From assembly GCA_002373555.1 (NCBI GenBank), contig DFKM01000084.1, forward strand, positions 1 through 17,162: 17,162 bases of DNA, in the 5' to 3' direction. This document shows positions 1 through 7,164 of the stretch, in pieces. The notes below the pieces were generated by a model. That model ran no database searches. It saw only the letters and a list, made by a program, of their open reading frames with translations, and was not told where the DNA came from. The DNA is from Lachnospiraceae bacterium UBA3645. Its GTDB lineage: Bacteria > Bacillota > Clostridia > Lachnospirales > Lachnospiraceae. The position numbers were made by a program, and so were the translations under genes. Numbering within the stretch: position 1 is the first letter of the stretch; each line of letters starts with the position of its first letter.

Positions 1-1931
1 TTGATGCCGTCGCCGACCATGGCGGTCCTGCCGCGGGACTGCAGCTGCCGGATGACGGCTTCCTTGCCGTCCGGCAGGACGCCGGCGATCACGGTATCCA
101 CGCCGGCCTGCTTTCCGATAGCCTGCGCTGTGCCTTCATTGTCGCCCGTAAGCATGACGACCTCAACGCCCATATTCTTGAGCTGGCTGATCGCTGCCGG
201 GGAATCCGGCTTGATCACGTCGGCAACGGCGATAATGCCGGCGGGACGGCCGTCTGCTTCGAAGAACAGCGGTGTTTTTCCTTCGGCGGAGAGCGCTTCC
301 GCGGCGGAAGACGTTTCCAGGCCGATGTTCACCAGTGTGCTGATATATTTGCGGCTGCCGCCATGTACGGATTTTCCCGCGATTGTCGCTGTCAGTCCGT
401 TCCCAGGCAGGGCAGTAAAGTCTTCGGCTTCCGCGGCTTCGATTCCGGCAGCTTCCGCATTCTTTACGATCGCTTTAGCGAGCGGGTGCTCGCTGTGTGC
501 CTCCAGAGAATAGGCAAGCTGCAGCAGGCTTTCCTTCGTAAAGCCGTCCGTGGGCAGAATGTCCGTCACTTCCGGCTCGCCCGCGGTGATCGTTCCGGTC
601 TTATCAAGCGCGATGATCTGCACTTTGCCGGCGGATTCCAGTGCTTCGCCGGTCTTGAAGAGGACGCCGGCCTTTGCGCCCATGCCGTTCCCGACCATGA
701 TGGCGACCGGTGTTGCCAGGCCGAGCGCACAGGGGCAGGAAATAACGAGCACGGAGATCGCGCGCGCCAGCGCAAAGCTGACGGTCTGCCCCGCGATCAG
801 CCAGCCGATCATCACAATGACGGCGATGCCGATGACGGCAGGAACGAAGATGCCGGATACCTGATCGGCGATCCTGGCGACCGGCGCTTTCGTCGCGGCG
901 GCATCCGAGACCATGTGGATGATCTGGCTGAGCGTCGTGTCTTCCCCGACGCGGGTCGCTCTCGCGGTGATGTAGCCGGACTGGTTGATGGTCGCAGCAC
1001 TGATCTGATCGCCTTCGGCTTTGTCGACCGGGATGGATTCGCCTGTCAGTGCGGATTCGTTGACGGCCGAATGTCCGGTCAGGATGATGCCATCGACCGG
1101 GATGGATTCGCCGGGCTTTACGGCGAAGATATCGCCGGGAATGACTTCTTCGATGCTGACCTCGGTCTCTTTGCCGTCCCGCAGCAGTACGGCGGTCTTC
1201 GGCGCAAGCTTCATCAGGCTCTTGAGCGCATCGGTGGTGCGGCCTTTGGACATCGCTTCCAGCATCTTTCCGACGGTGATCAGCGCCGGGATCATGGCGG
1301 CGGATTCGAAGTACAGCTGTCCGTGATAAAGTTCCATCAGCTCCATATTGGAGGCGCCTTTCGTAATCATACCACACATTTCATAGAATACAAAGGTGCT
1401 CCAGCCGAAGGAGACGGACGAGCCGAGCGCGACCAGCGTATCCATATTCGGTGCGCCGTGGCGCAGTGAAGAGAAGCCGCTCGTAAAGAATTTGCCGTTG
1501 ATGATCATGACGATGACCGCCAGCAGCATCTGGGTGAGCGCCAGGCCGAGATGATTGTGGTCGAAATAGGACGGCAGCGGCCAGTGCAGCATATTATGGC
1601 CCATCGTGATGTACATCAGGACGGCCAGAAAACCGACGGAGAGGATGAGCCGGCGCTTCAGCTTCGGCGTCTCGCGGTCGATAAGGGCATCTGCCTCCTC
1701 TGCAATGGAAGAGCGCTTCTCAGACGCAGATGCGCCTTTTTTCTTTGCTTCATAGCCGGCCTTCACAACCGCATCGATGACTGTATCGGGCGAGATATCG
1801 CCTTCCACGCTCATGGAATTGGTGAGCAGGCTCACCGAGCAGGAGGTGACGCCGGGCAGCGAACTGACTGCTTTTTCCACACGTGCCTGGCAGGCCGCGC
1901 AGCTCATTCCGGTAACGATATATTGTTCCAT
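1..1931 (-). CDS. copA: Copper-exporting P1B-type ATPase CopA (partial, C-terminus off the left edge)
   Basis: Heavy-metal P-type ATPase that uses ATP to push Cu(I) out across the cytoplasmic membrane. About 643 residues are visible. In order: one N-terminal heavy-metal-associated domain with GMSCAAC (C11 and C14), a set of membrane helices, the actuator motif TGES (296-299), the intramembrane metal motif CPC (399-401), the phosphorylation motif DKTGT (D443), the SEHP motif (H482/P483) and the start of the MVGDGIN hinge at the window edge. The CPC motif and the adjacent copper regulator support Cu(I) as substrate; Ag(I) cannot be excluded. The start at 1931 is chosen because an AAAGG ribosome binding site lies 7 nt upstream; an in-frame ATG six bases further up is too close to that site. 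It lies 15 bp behind csoR and is presumably co-transcribed with it. Confidence 0.95.
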   Translation of the reverse strand, partial: MEQYIVTGMSCAACQARVEKAVSSLPGVTSCSVSLLTNSMSVEGDISPDTVIDAVVKAGYEAKKKGASASEKRSSIAEEADALIDRETPKLKRRLILSVGFLAVLMYITMGHNMLHWPLPSYFDHNHLGLALTQMLLAVIVMIINGKFFTSGFSSLRHGAPNMDTLVALGSSVSFGWSTFVFYEMCGMITKGASNMELMELYHGQLYFESAAMIPALITVGKMLEAMSKGRTTDALKSLMKLAPKTAVLLRDGKETEVSIEEVIPGDIFAVKPGESIPVDGIILTGHSAVNESALTGESIPVDKAEGDQISAATINQSGYITARATRVGEDTTLSQIIHMVSDAAATKAPVARIADQVSGIFVPAVIGIAVIVMIGWLIAGQTVSFALARAISVLVISCPCALGLATPVAIMVGNGMGAKAGVLFKTGEALESAGKVQIIALDKTGTITAGEPEVTDILPTDGFTKESLLQLAYSLEAHSEHPLAKAIVKNAEAAGIEAAEAEDFTALPGNGLTATIAGKSVHGGSRKYISTLVNIGLETSSAAEALSAEGKTPLFFEADGRPAGIIAVADVIKPDSPAAISQLKNMGVEVVMLTGDNEGTAQAIGKQAGVDTVIAGVLPDGKEAVIRQLQSRGRTAMVGDGI

Positions 1932-1946
1932 GATCATGCCTTTCTG

Positions 1947-2285
1947 TTATTTCATCAGTTTCATCAGGATTTTTACCAGTTCGTCCACGGAACCGTCCTC
2001 GCCGGCGCGGATGTCGTTCGCCACGCAGCCTTTGATATGGCAGGAAAGCAGCTCTTTGTTGAAGCTGTTCAGGGCGCTTGTGACAGCGGACACCTGGATG
2101 AGGATATCCGGACAGTAAGCATCGTTCTCCACCATCTTCTCGATGCCGCGGATCTGTCCCTCTGCGCGTTTCAGGCGGGTCAGGAGTGCTTTCTGCTCTT
2201 CGGGGGAACGTTTCTTGTGGCGGATCCCGTGTTCATCTGTATACTGCGTATCGGAATGCCCGCAGCAGGCCGGTGTTTTTGTCAT
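1947..2285 (-). CDS. csoR: CsoR-family copper-sensing repressor
   Basis: A 112-residue all-helical transcriptional repressor of the CsoR/RcnR (DUF156) family. These proteins bind Cu(I) and then release operator DNA. The Cu(I) ligand set is visible as C58, H83 and C87, with the same 25- and 4-residue spacing as the Cys-His-Cys set known for CsoR (C36, H61, C65 in the Mycobacterium protein). The core reads LLTRLKRAEGQIRGIEKMV, the conserved first helix. The N-terminus is longer than in minimal members and carries extra Cys/His (C7, C8, H10, H19, H23). A GGGAGG ribosome binding site sits upstream of the ATG. It is the first gene of the csoR-copA operon and is probably autoregulated through the two operators upstream. 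Confidence 0.93.
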   Translation of the reverse strand: MTKTPACCGHSDTQYTDEHGIRHKKRSPEEQKALLTRLKRAEGQIRGIEKMVENDAYCPDILIQVSAVTSALNSFNKELLSCHIKGCVANDIRAGEDGSVDELVKILMKLMK

Positions 2286-2325
2286 GGAGGACCTCCCGGA
2301 TCAGTATGATCAAAATGAATTGCAG

Positions 2326-2342
2326 ATACCCCCGTGGGGTAT
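2326..2342. promoter_or_regulatory. CsoR-type operator, downstream copy
   Basis: ATACCCCCGTGGGGTAT has two perfect 7-bp arms (ATACCCC/GGGGTAT) around 3 bases. This G-tract palindrome is the form known for CsoR operators. It lies just downstream of the predicted csoR start point, where bound repressor would block elongation or promoter clearance. Confidence 0.8.
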
Positions 2343-2355
2343 CCAGGCAATGCCT

Positions 2356-2384
2356 ATAATATACCCCCATAGGGTATGTGTCAA
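2356..2384 (-). promoter_or_regulatory. Sigma-A type promoter of csoR-copA
   Basis: On the minus strand a perfect -35 TTGACA (2384-2379) is followed by a 17-bp spacer and -10 TATTAT (2361-2356), predicting a start point near 2349 and a leader of about 64 nt before csoR. The spacer is almost exactly filled by a CsoR-type palindrome. Confidence 0.8.
2361..2377. promoter_or_regulatory. CsoR-type operator inside the promoter spacer
   Basis: ATACCCCCATAGGGTAT has 6-bp arms (ATACCC/GGGTAT) and sits between the -35 and -10 of the csoR promoter. Its left edge is 35 bp from that of the other copy. Occupancy would directly exclude RNA polymerase. Confidence 0.8.
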
Positions 2385-2402
2385 GGGGATCATCGGGAAA
2401 TC

Positions 2403-2431
2403 TTGCAATCCGTACAGGAATGGTGTAAAGT
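2403..2431 (+). promoter_or_regulatory. Possible promoter of the flavodoxin-like gene
   Basis: TTGCAA (2403-2408), a 17-bp spacer and TAAAGT (2426-2431) lie about 35 bp upstream of the start codon. The -10 matches consensus at only four of six positions, so this is a candidate. It lies outside the two CsoR operators, so copper control of this gene is not required by the layout. Confidence 0.4.
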
Positions 2432-2466
2432 CGGATTATCAAGGAAAATGAAAAGAGGTGGCGGGA

Positions 2467-2946
2467 ATGAAAGATACCTTAATGGTCTATTACAGCCTGA
2501 ACGGCAATACGGCTTTTGTTGCCGAAGAGCTGATGAAACACATCGACATGGATGTGGAACGGCTGAAAGTCAGGAATGAACCGAAGGCCAGCGGCTTCGG
2601 AAAGTTCCTTGCGGGCGGTGCGGCCGCGCTCCGGGGGACCGATCCGGGACTCTGGCCGGTGAATGCCGATCCGAGAGAGTATTATGAGATCGTGATCGCG
2701 TTCCCGGTGTGGGCGGGCACCTATCCACCGGCCGTCGGCGCGTTCTTAAAGCAGAAGCCGTTCCGCGGGAAGAATGTCTATCTGATCGGATGCTCTGCTT
2801 CGGGCAATGCTGAAGGCGCGTTCAGCAAGCTGACAGATGCACTTTCCGGGAATACGGTCGTGGGAACGCTGAGCCTTCGGAATCCGGCGAAGCACAGGGA
2901 AGAGGCGGCGGAGGAGATCCGGGTGTTTGCTTCCAGAAGACACTGA
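2467..2946 (+). CDS. Flavodoxin-like protein
   Basis: A 159-residue protein of the flavodoxin fold, expected to bind FMN and act as a small cytoplasmic electron carrier or flavin oxidoreductase. The N-terminal strand plus phosphate loop (MVYYSLNGNT) fits the flavodoxin FMN-phosphate motif; the middle carries FPVWAGTYPPAVGAFL and then YLIGCSASGNAEGAF, the typical later FMN-contact loops. Length is usual for the family. ATG at 2467 is preferred to an in-frame GTG at 2458 because AGAGGTGG lies just upstream of the ATG. It is divergent from csoR and stands alone. The physiological partner cannot be told from the sequence. A link to copper stress is only suggested by the shared intergenic region. 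Confidence 0.75.
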   Translation: MKDTLMVYYSLNGNTAFVAEELMKHIDMDVERLKVRNEPKASGFGKFLAGGAAALRGTDPGLWPVNADPREYYEIVIAFPVWAGTYPPAVGAFLKQKPFRGKNVYLIGCSASGNAEGAFSKLTDALSGNTVVGTLSLRNPAKHREEAAEEIRVFASRRH

Positions 2947-2951
2947 TGAAA

Positions 2952-2997
2952 CATAACCCACGGGGACAGGCACCCCATAACCCACGGGGACAGGCAC
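2952..2997. repeat. Two tandem copies of a 22-bp repeat, 24-bp period
   Basis: The unit containing ACCCACGGGGACAGGCAC occurs at 2952-2973 and again at 2976-2997, identical over 22 bases. The second copy then folds with the bases that follow it. GGGGACAGG-containing units of this kind resemble dispersed palindromic repeats seen in many Bacillota genomes; that assignment is from memory of such repeats, not a search. Confidence 0.7.
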
Positions 2998-3006
2998 TCC
3001 CCGTGG
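2982..3006. terminator. Hairpin between two convergent genes, likely terminator
   Basis: CCACGGGGA (2982-2990) pairs perfectly with TCCCCGTGG (2998-3006) around a 7-nt loop. On the plus strand it is followed by the T-rich stretch TTATTTCGTTTT, so it can end the flavodoxin-like transcript. On the minus strand it lies directly after the VanZ-RDD stop codon but lacks a good T tract on that side. Confidence 0.6.
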
Positions 3007-3007
3007 C

Positions 3008-4165
3008 TTATTTCGTTTTCCGTTCAATGCGGCTTTCATTATGAAGGCCGCTGATCCTTTCATAGAGGAATACCTTTTTGTCCATCATCATCCTTGCCAG
3101 CACGTCCACGACCAGCGCGAAGCTCACGACATACAGCAGGCTCTCAAAACCGCTCCAGAAGCCGAACACTGTGTTGTAGGTGATCTGCTTCATCTGTTCA
3201 CACAGCAGATAATAGAACGGGATGTGCGCGAGCAGTACGCTGATGAACAGCGCCCGGATCAGATACCGGAGAAGCGATGCATCGGCCCACCGGCCTCTGC
3301 CTTCCGGCACCAGCCGCAGCCGGAAGAGCCATTTCCCCACCGTATAGCCGCCTGTCATATACGGCATGTATGTGAGATAGGCTGTCAGCAGCGCGATGCT
3401 GATCAGAAGCTCGATGACCTGGCCGGCTGCGCCGTCCGGAATGAGCAGCGCGATGACCCATGATACGACATAGACCAGGCTGAAATCGATCAGGAATGCC
3501 AGAAAGCGGCGGAAGAAGGGAACACGTTCTCCGCGTGCATACGCAGCTTCATCGATCGCTTCTCTTTTCGGAAGCACAAAGCAGATGACCGGCGAGAGGA
3601 TCCAGCCGGTGATGCCGCCTGCCGTATTCAGGATCAGATCGTCTACGTCAAACGTTCTGTAGGCATGTGCATAATAACCGTACAGGCCGGAATACTGGGT
3701 GAATTCGAAGAACAGCGACACGGCAAATACGATCAGCGCTGACAGGATAAGACCGCGTCTGTAATAATAATGAAGATATACGCCGAGCGGGAAGAGCAGG
3801 ACGGCGTTCAGGATCGCCTGATAGACAAAAGGGTTCTTCAGGAATGTGATCAGTTCGCGCCGGCCGGAAATATCCAGATCCGCCGTACGCCGGATCATCC
3901 GCAGAAAATTCCCCGGCTCCAGCTGCATGGCGGGAGCGGTGGAAGAAGCGACTTCCGCACGGGTGGGCAGCGGGAGGATCACCTGAAAATAGGCGTTTAT
4001 GAGATACAGGATAAAGCAGTATACCAGAAACGTCCGCAGGAGCGGGATCGCCCCGTAGCGGCGGTATTCAAAAAGAATGTAAGGGAAGGTGAGTGCGAGC
4101 GCCAGCAGCGGAAAGACCATGACGGCGCTCTGCACAGGCCCGAGATAAGTATATACGATCGACAT
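3008..4165 (-). CDS. VanZ-RDD fusion membrane protein
   Basis: A 385-residue polytopic membrane protein. Residues about 40-200 form a VanZ-like domain with the signature E154-x-TQ157 followed by R170-TFDVDDLILNTAGG. From about 216 an RDD domain begins (FFRRFLAFLIDFSLV), continuing with GGYTVGKWLFRLRLV at 272-286, the typical RDD core. Hydrophobic helices are visible near 13-32, 42-64, 112-132, 138-158, 182-198, 222-242, 250-270, 304-322 and 341-358. VanZ domains are linked to glycopeptide/lipoglycopeptide resistance and RDD domains to ion or solute transport, but the biochemical role of this fusion is not established and I do not assign one. The start is supported by AAAGGA upstream. The XRE regulator lies just upstream on the same strand. 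Confidence 0.85.
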   Translation of the reverse strand: MSIVYTYLGPVQSAVMVFPLLALALTFPYILFEYRRYGAIPLLRTFLVYCFILYLINAYFQVILPLPTRAEVASSTAPAMQLEPGNFLRMIRRTADLDISGRRELITFLKNPFVYQAILNAVLLFPLGVYLHYYYRRGLILSALIVFAVSLFFEFTQYSGLYGYYAHAYRTFDVDDLILNTAGGITGWILSPVICFVLPKREAIDEAAYARGERVPFFRRFLAFLIDFSLVYVVSWVIALLIPDGAAGQVIELLISIALLTAYLTYMPYMTGGYTVGKWLFRLRLVPEGRGRWADASLLRYLIRALFISVLLAHIPFYYLLCEQMKQITYNTVFGFWSGFESLLYVVSFALVVDVLARMMMDKKVFLYERISGLHNESRIERKTK

Positions 4166-4211
4166 GTCGTTTCCTTTCAGGATGTCTGTACCAATCGGTT
4201 TCGTGGACTTT

Positions 4212-4240
4212 ATGCTACACCCTGAAGGAGATCATTGCAA
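4212..4240 (-). promoter_or_regulatory. Likely promoter of the VanZ-RDD gene
   Basis: On the minus strand TTGCAA (4240-4235), a 17-bp spacer and TAGCAT (4217-4212) lie in the 99-bp gap after the XRE stop codon. This suggests the VanZ-RDD gene can be transcribed separately from the regulator, although read-through is also possible as no terminator is seen in this gap. Confidence 0.5.
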
Positions 4241-4264
4241 GGATCTTCACAGTTTTTTCAGACT

Positions 4265-4651
4265 TTATCTGTTCCTGCCGGCATCCGGTCCGGGATTCTT
4301 CCGGCGCAGTTTCCGGACATAGTTCTGCACAGCCTTTTTGTCGCTGTCATCAAACGCGCGGAATGCGTCCACGACCTCTTTTTCCATCTGCCTGAGCGAG
4401 GAGGCGTACTCCTCCTTCGACAGCCCGCTTTCGCCAAAGCCGGTCGCCTGTGCGATATTGGCTTCGATCAGCAGGTTCAGAGGAATATCCAGTGCTTCGG
4501 CAATCTTCTGCATGGTGGGGACATCGGGTGTACGGATGCCTTTTTCGTAATTGCTTATCGCGCCGGCACTGTAAGACAGATATCTTCCGAGATCCTCCTG
4601 GGTGAGACCGGCTTTCAGTCTGTAATACTTGATCATTTCTGCTAGATTCAT
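4265..4651 (-). CDS. XRE-family transcriptional regulator
   Basis: A 128-residue DNA-binding protein. Residues about 4-60 form a Cro/C1-type helix-turn-helix: MIKYYRLKAGLTQEDLGRYL, then SAGAISNYEKGIRTPDVPTM, then QKIAEALDIPLNLLI. The remainder is a charged helical tail rich in Lys/Arg/Glu, including SKEEYASSLRQMEKEVVDAF and a basic end, with no recognised ligand domain. ATG at 4651 is chosen because GGAGG lies just upstream; the frame stays open for 36 more codons to an ATG at 4759, but that stretch carries the A+T-rich leader and repeat sequence and looks non-coding. It is upstream of the VanZ-RDD gene on the same strand and may control it or itself. Confidence 0.85.
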   Translation of the reverse strand: MNLAEMIKYYRLKAGLTQEDLGRYLSYSAGAISNYEKGIRTPDVPTMQKIAEALDIPLNLLIEANIAQATGFGESGLSKEEYASSLRQMEKEVVDAFRAFDDSDKKAVQNYVRKLRRKNPGPDAGRNR

Positions 4652-4729
4652 GGCTGCCTCCGATCGTGCTGTGGATGCAACGAAGTGTTGACTGAAATAG
4701 TTTAGCAAATATGCGGAAAAATGGAACAT

Positions 4730-4764
4730 AACTAAACAAATCGTAGAGAAACTAAACATATCGT
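4730..4764. repeat. Direct repeat pair upstream of the XRE gene, possible operator
   Basis: AACTAAACAAATCGT (4730-4744) and AACTAAACATATCGT (4750-4764) match at 14 of 15 positions and are spaced exactly 20 bp apart, i.e. about two helical turns on the same DNA face. An inverted partial copy, GTTTAG, lies at 4700-4705 nearer the XRE start. The position suits a binding site for the XRE protein, but no binding evidence exists. Confidence 0.5.
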
Positions 4765-4806
4765 TCGGTCAGCAGGACGGATTCGGACAATATAAAAAAT
4801 TTGACG

Positions 4807-4829
4807 GTATTTGAAAAAATGTCAAATAC
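4807..4829. promoter_or_regulatory. Perfect palindrome of unknown function
   Basis: GTATTTGA (4807-4814) and TCAAATAC (4822-4829) are perfect inverted arms around 7 bases. A further TTTGAC half-site lies at 4800-4805, giving two direct and one inverted TTTGA units. It looks like an operator for a dimeric regulator rather than a terminator, because it is A+T-rich. Confidence 0.45.
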
Positions 4830-4915
4830 AATTTTAAAAGTGGTATATTCCGCTTTGATTTCGGAGAGTTTGGATCTGTAAATGTCAGGACCCGGCATCC
4901 TGAAAGAGAGGAAAC

Positions 4916-4944
4916 AAAAAAGCAGACCGGTCGGCCCGGTCTGC
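4916..4944 (-). terminator. Rho-independent terminator of the two-component operon
   Basis: On the minus strand a perfect 9-bp stem (GCAGACCGG/CCGGTCTGC, loop of 5) is followed directly by six T residues (4921-4916). It lies 58 bp beyond the histidine kinase stop codon and cleanly ends that transcript. Confidence 0.88.
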
Positions 4945-5001
4945 CTGGCAGATGATATGCAGCTTCCGCCGCACTGCACGGAATGTGAAGCTGTGATCGG
5001 A

Positions 5002-6354
5002 TCATTTCGCCGGGAAAAGCGCTGTTACCGTGAGCGATTTCCCGTCCGCCGATCCGGCGCTGATCTTTCCTTTATGTCCGGAAACGATGGCCTGTGCGAT
5101 GGAAAGGCCGATCCCGTATCCGCCGGTACTGCTGTTTCTGGATGCATCGGTCCGGTAGAACCGGTCGAACAGATGCGGGAGCGATGCGCGGTCAATGCTT
5201 TCGCAGGTATTGTAAACGGTCAGCCGGATCTGCTTTCCTGCCCGCGCGAGAGAAAGCCGGATGTCTCCGCCTTCGTTCGTATATTTCAGCGCATTGTCCA
5301 TCAGGATCCCGACCAGCTGCATCACGGAACGCTCGTCTCCGTGAAGCGTCAGGGAAGGCTCGATATCCGCCGTAAAGTGCAGGCCGCGGGAAATGGCGGG
5401 GCCGTTGTAGGAATCGGCTGCTTCGGAGACTGCATCGGAGACCGGGAAATCCGTCATGACAAAGGTGGACGCGGTATCCTCTTCCGAACGCGAGAGGGCG
5501 ATCAGGTTCGCTGTCAGTTCAGAGAGCCGCGCGGTCTGTTTCTTGATATCGGCGATCCATTCGTTTTCGCCGTCTTCCTGTTCCATCTCCAGCACCTCGG
5601 CGTCGGCATTGATGATGGCCAGCGGTGTTTTCAGCTCATGTCCGGCGTCGGTAATGAACCGGCGCTGCTTTTCGTAGTTGTCTACAAACGGACGGATGAT
5701 CCTGCCGGACAGCAGAAGGATGAGCAGGAACACGGCGAGCAGTCCGGCGAGCGCAATGCCGATCGAGGTGAGCAGAAAACGTCTTGCCGTGAGCAGTGCT
5801 CTGCCGCGGTCCAGGAAAATGAGCAGGGTATCCTCCGTTCGGTCACGGACGATATAGCGGTAGCTGTCTATAAAGCCCTTCTCTTTGCCTGAAGAGAGGA
5901 CTGTACGGGCATATTCCTCCGCGGTACCGGCATCTACAGCCGCGATCCGGTCCAGAGAAGTGTCGGAACATGTCCCGTCCTGATCAATGACCACCGTGAA
6001 GAAACGTGATTCGAAAGGCGTTTCCGCGGAAAAATTACTGCCGCGTCCGTATCCGCGTCCCCGGAAATCATCTTTTTTCTCCTTTGCATTGTCCGGCGCA
6101 GCTGGCGCCGTACCCTCCGGAAGGGAGGGTTTGTCGGAGAAGTTTCCGGACCCGTTCTCCCCGTGCCCGAAAAATTCACTGTCCGGGAAGCTGCCGTCAT
6201 TGTCGGCCAGAAGGGACGTGATCTCATCGGCTTCTGTCACCATCTGACGATAGTTCATGATATTTGCCGCGCCGATGATCACAGTCAGCACGATCGCCAG
6301 GGCGAGCATGGAAACGGTGATCATGCGGAAACGCAGCCGCCGTATCATCTTCAT
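5002..6354 (-). CDS. Membrane sensor histidine kinase
   Basis: A 450-residue two-component sensor. One helix at about 10-31 and another at about 192-216 bracket an extracytoplasmic region of about 160 residues. The catalytic part has the H box RFITDAGHELKTPLAII (phospho-acceptor H239), the N box LMDNALKYT (N354), the F box LFDRFYRTD and the G box GGYGIGLSIA (411-420). The expected HAMP linker is very short or absent. The sensor region at about 55-110 is low-complexity, rich in Gly, Ser, Pro, Asp/Glu and Arg, with no recognised ligand domain, so the signal is unknown. GGAGG lies 8 nt before the ATG. It follows the response regulator by 13 bp and must be its partner. Confidence 0.92.
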   Translation of the reverse strand: MKMIRRLRFRMITVSMLALAIVLTVIIGAANIMNYRQMVTEADEITSLLADNDGSFPDSEFFGHGENGSGNFSDKPSLPEGTAPAAPDNAKEKKDDFRGRGYGRGSNFSAETPFESRFFTVVIDQDGTCSDTSLDRIAAVDAGTAEEYARTVLSSGKEKGFIDSYRYIVRDRTEDTLLIFLDRGRALLTARRFLLTSIGIALAGLLAVFLLILLLSGRIIRPFVDNYEKQRRFITDAGHELKTPLAIINADAEVLEMEQEDGENEWIADIKKQTARLSELTANLIALSRSEEDTASTFVMTDFPVSDAVSEAADSYNGPAISRGLHFTADIEPSLTLHGDERSVMQLVGILMDNALKYTNEGGDIRLSLARAGKQIRLTVYNTCESIDRASLPHLFDRFYRTDASRNSSTGGYGIGLSIAQAIVSGHKGKISAGSADGKSLTVTALFPAK

Positions 6355-6367
6355 GACAATACCTCCG

Positions 6368-7042
6368 TTACTGTCTCAGCTCGAGCGAGTAGCCGGAACC
6401 GCGGGTCGCCTTGATCTGGATATTGGCATTCAGCGCAGTCAGTTTCTTCCTTAAATAAGAGATGTATACCCAGACGACGGAAAGCTCGGCATCGGAATCA
6501 TATCCCCAGATCTTGTCCATGAAATGTTCGGTGGAAATGAGATGTTTCGGATTTGCGATCAGCATTTCGAACATCTGGAATTCCTTGCCGGCCAGCTTCA
6601 CGCTCCCCGATCCGGAAGAAAGCTCATAGGTGCCGAGATCCAGCGTGATATTCCCGAAGGTCAGCTTGTTCTCCGGCGCCTGATGCTGTACGCGGAGCAT
6701 GGCGCGGATGCGGGCGAGGAGCTCCTTTGCTGCGAAGGGCTTGGTGAGATAATCATTGGCGCCGGCATCCAGCCCGTCGACCTTGTCGTCGATCTCGGAT
6801 TTTGCGGTCAGGAGCAGCACAGGCACCAGATTGCCCTGCGAACGGATCTTCCGCAGGACTGACAGTCCGTCCAGCTTCGGCATCATGATATCCAGGATCA
6901 CGCCGTCATATTCCCCGACAGCCAGATAGTCCAGCGCCTCCTCGCCGTCATAGGCGGCGTCCACGGTATAGTTGTTCTTGGTCAGTATTGCACAGAGCGC
7001 ACGGGAGAGCGAACGCTCGTCTTCGGCAAGCAGTAATCTCAT
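6368..7042 (-). CDS. OmpR/PhoB-family response regulator
   Basis: A 224-residue regulator with an N-terminal receiver domain (acidic pocket E7-D8, phospho-acceptor D51 in VILDIMMPKLDG, T79 in LLTAKS, K101 in YLTKPF) and a C-terminal winged-helix DNA-binding domain ending in VWVYISYLRKKL and RGSGYSLE. It activates or represses target promoters after phosphorylation by the kinase encoded downstream. The ATG at 7042 is preceded by AGGAG; upstream in-frame codons in the same frame are promoter sequence. The gene is divergent from hypF, and the two promoters share a 281-bp region, so control of hydrogenase maturation by this system is possible but unproven. Confidence 0.93.
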   Translation of the reverse strand: MRLLLAEDERSLSRALCAILTKNNYTVDAAYDGEEALDYLAVGEYDGVILDIMMPKLDGLSVLRKIRSQGNLVPVLLLTAKSEIDDKVDGLDAGANDYLTKPFAAKELLARIRAMLRVQHQAPENKLTFGNITLDLGTYELSSGSGSVKLAGKEFQMFEMLIANPKHLISTEHFMDKIWGYDSDAELSVVWVYISYLRKKLTALNANIQIKATRGSGYSLELRQ

Positions 7043-7072
7043 GGTATTTCTCCTGATCATTCCTTTTGCTTT

Positions 7073-7101
7073 ATGATAACACCAAAACCGAAAAGTGTCA
7101 T
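7073..7101 (-). promoter_or_regulatory. Promoter of the response regulator/kinase operon
   Basis: On the minus strand ATGACA (7101-7096), a 17-bp spacer and TATCAT (7078-7073) lie about 30 bp before the start codon, giving a short leader. Both hexamers match consensus at five of six positions. Confidence 0.6.
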
Positions 7102-7137
7102 GAAAAGATGCAGAATTCGGGGTGAAGAATCTGTGAA
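7100..7137. promoter_or_regulatory. 11-bp phased repeats, possible response-regulator box
   Basis: GTGAA occurs at 7122-7126 and 7133-7137, with related units ATGAA at 7100-7104 and CAGAA at 7111-7115, all in 11-bp register. Tandem direct repeats of about 11 bp are the usual binding pattern of OmpR/PhoB-type regulators. The array abuts the -35 of the regulator's own promoter, so autoregulation is the simplest reading. Confidence 0.4.
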
Positions 7138-7164
7138 CGCATATCGATGACAGAATTTCATGTT

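Larger units (their letters stand above)
4652..5001. other. 350-bp A+T-rich intergenic region without a gene
   Basis: This gap separates the two-component system from the XRE gene. It holds the two-component operon's terminator, a perfect 8-bp-arm palindrome and a pair of 20-bp-spaced direct repeats, each listed separately. Short open frames here have no ribosome binding site. The region must contain the XRE promoter, but no -35/-10 pair with good spacing stood out on either strand. Confidence 0.6.

Noticed and set aside
363..1469. A 368-codon plus-strand frame.
   Set aside because: It is antisense to copA, whose P-type ATPase motifs are unambiguous; the product is a Gly/Arg/Asp-rich shadow.
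2355..2360. A perfect TATAAT on the plus strand as a promoter for the flavodoxin-like gene.
   Set aside because: No -35 lies at a usable distance; the bases are instead explained by the minus-strand csoR promoter -10 and the operators.
4882..5892. A 336-codon plus-strand frame.
   Set aside because: It begins in the terminator region and then runs antisense to the histidine kinase; no domain is visible.
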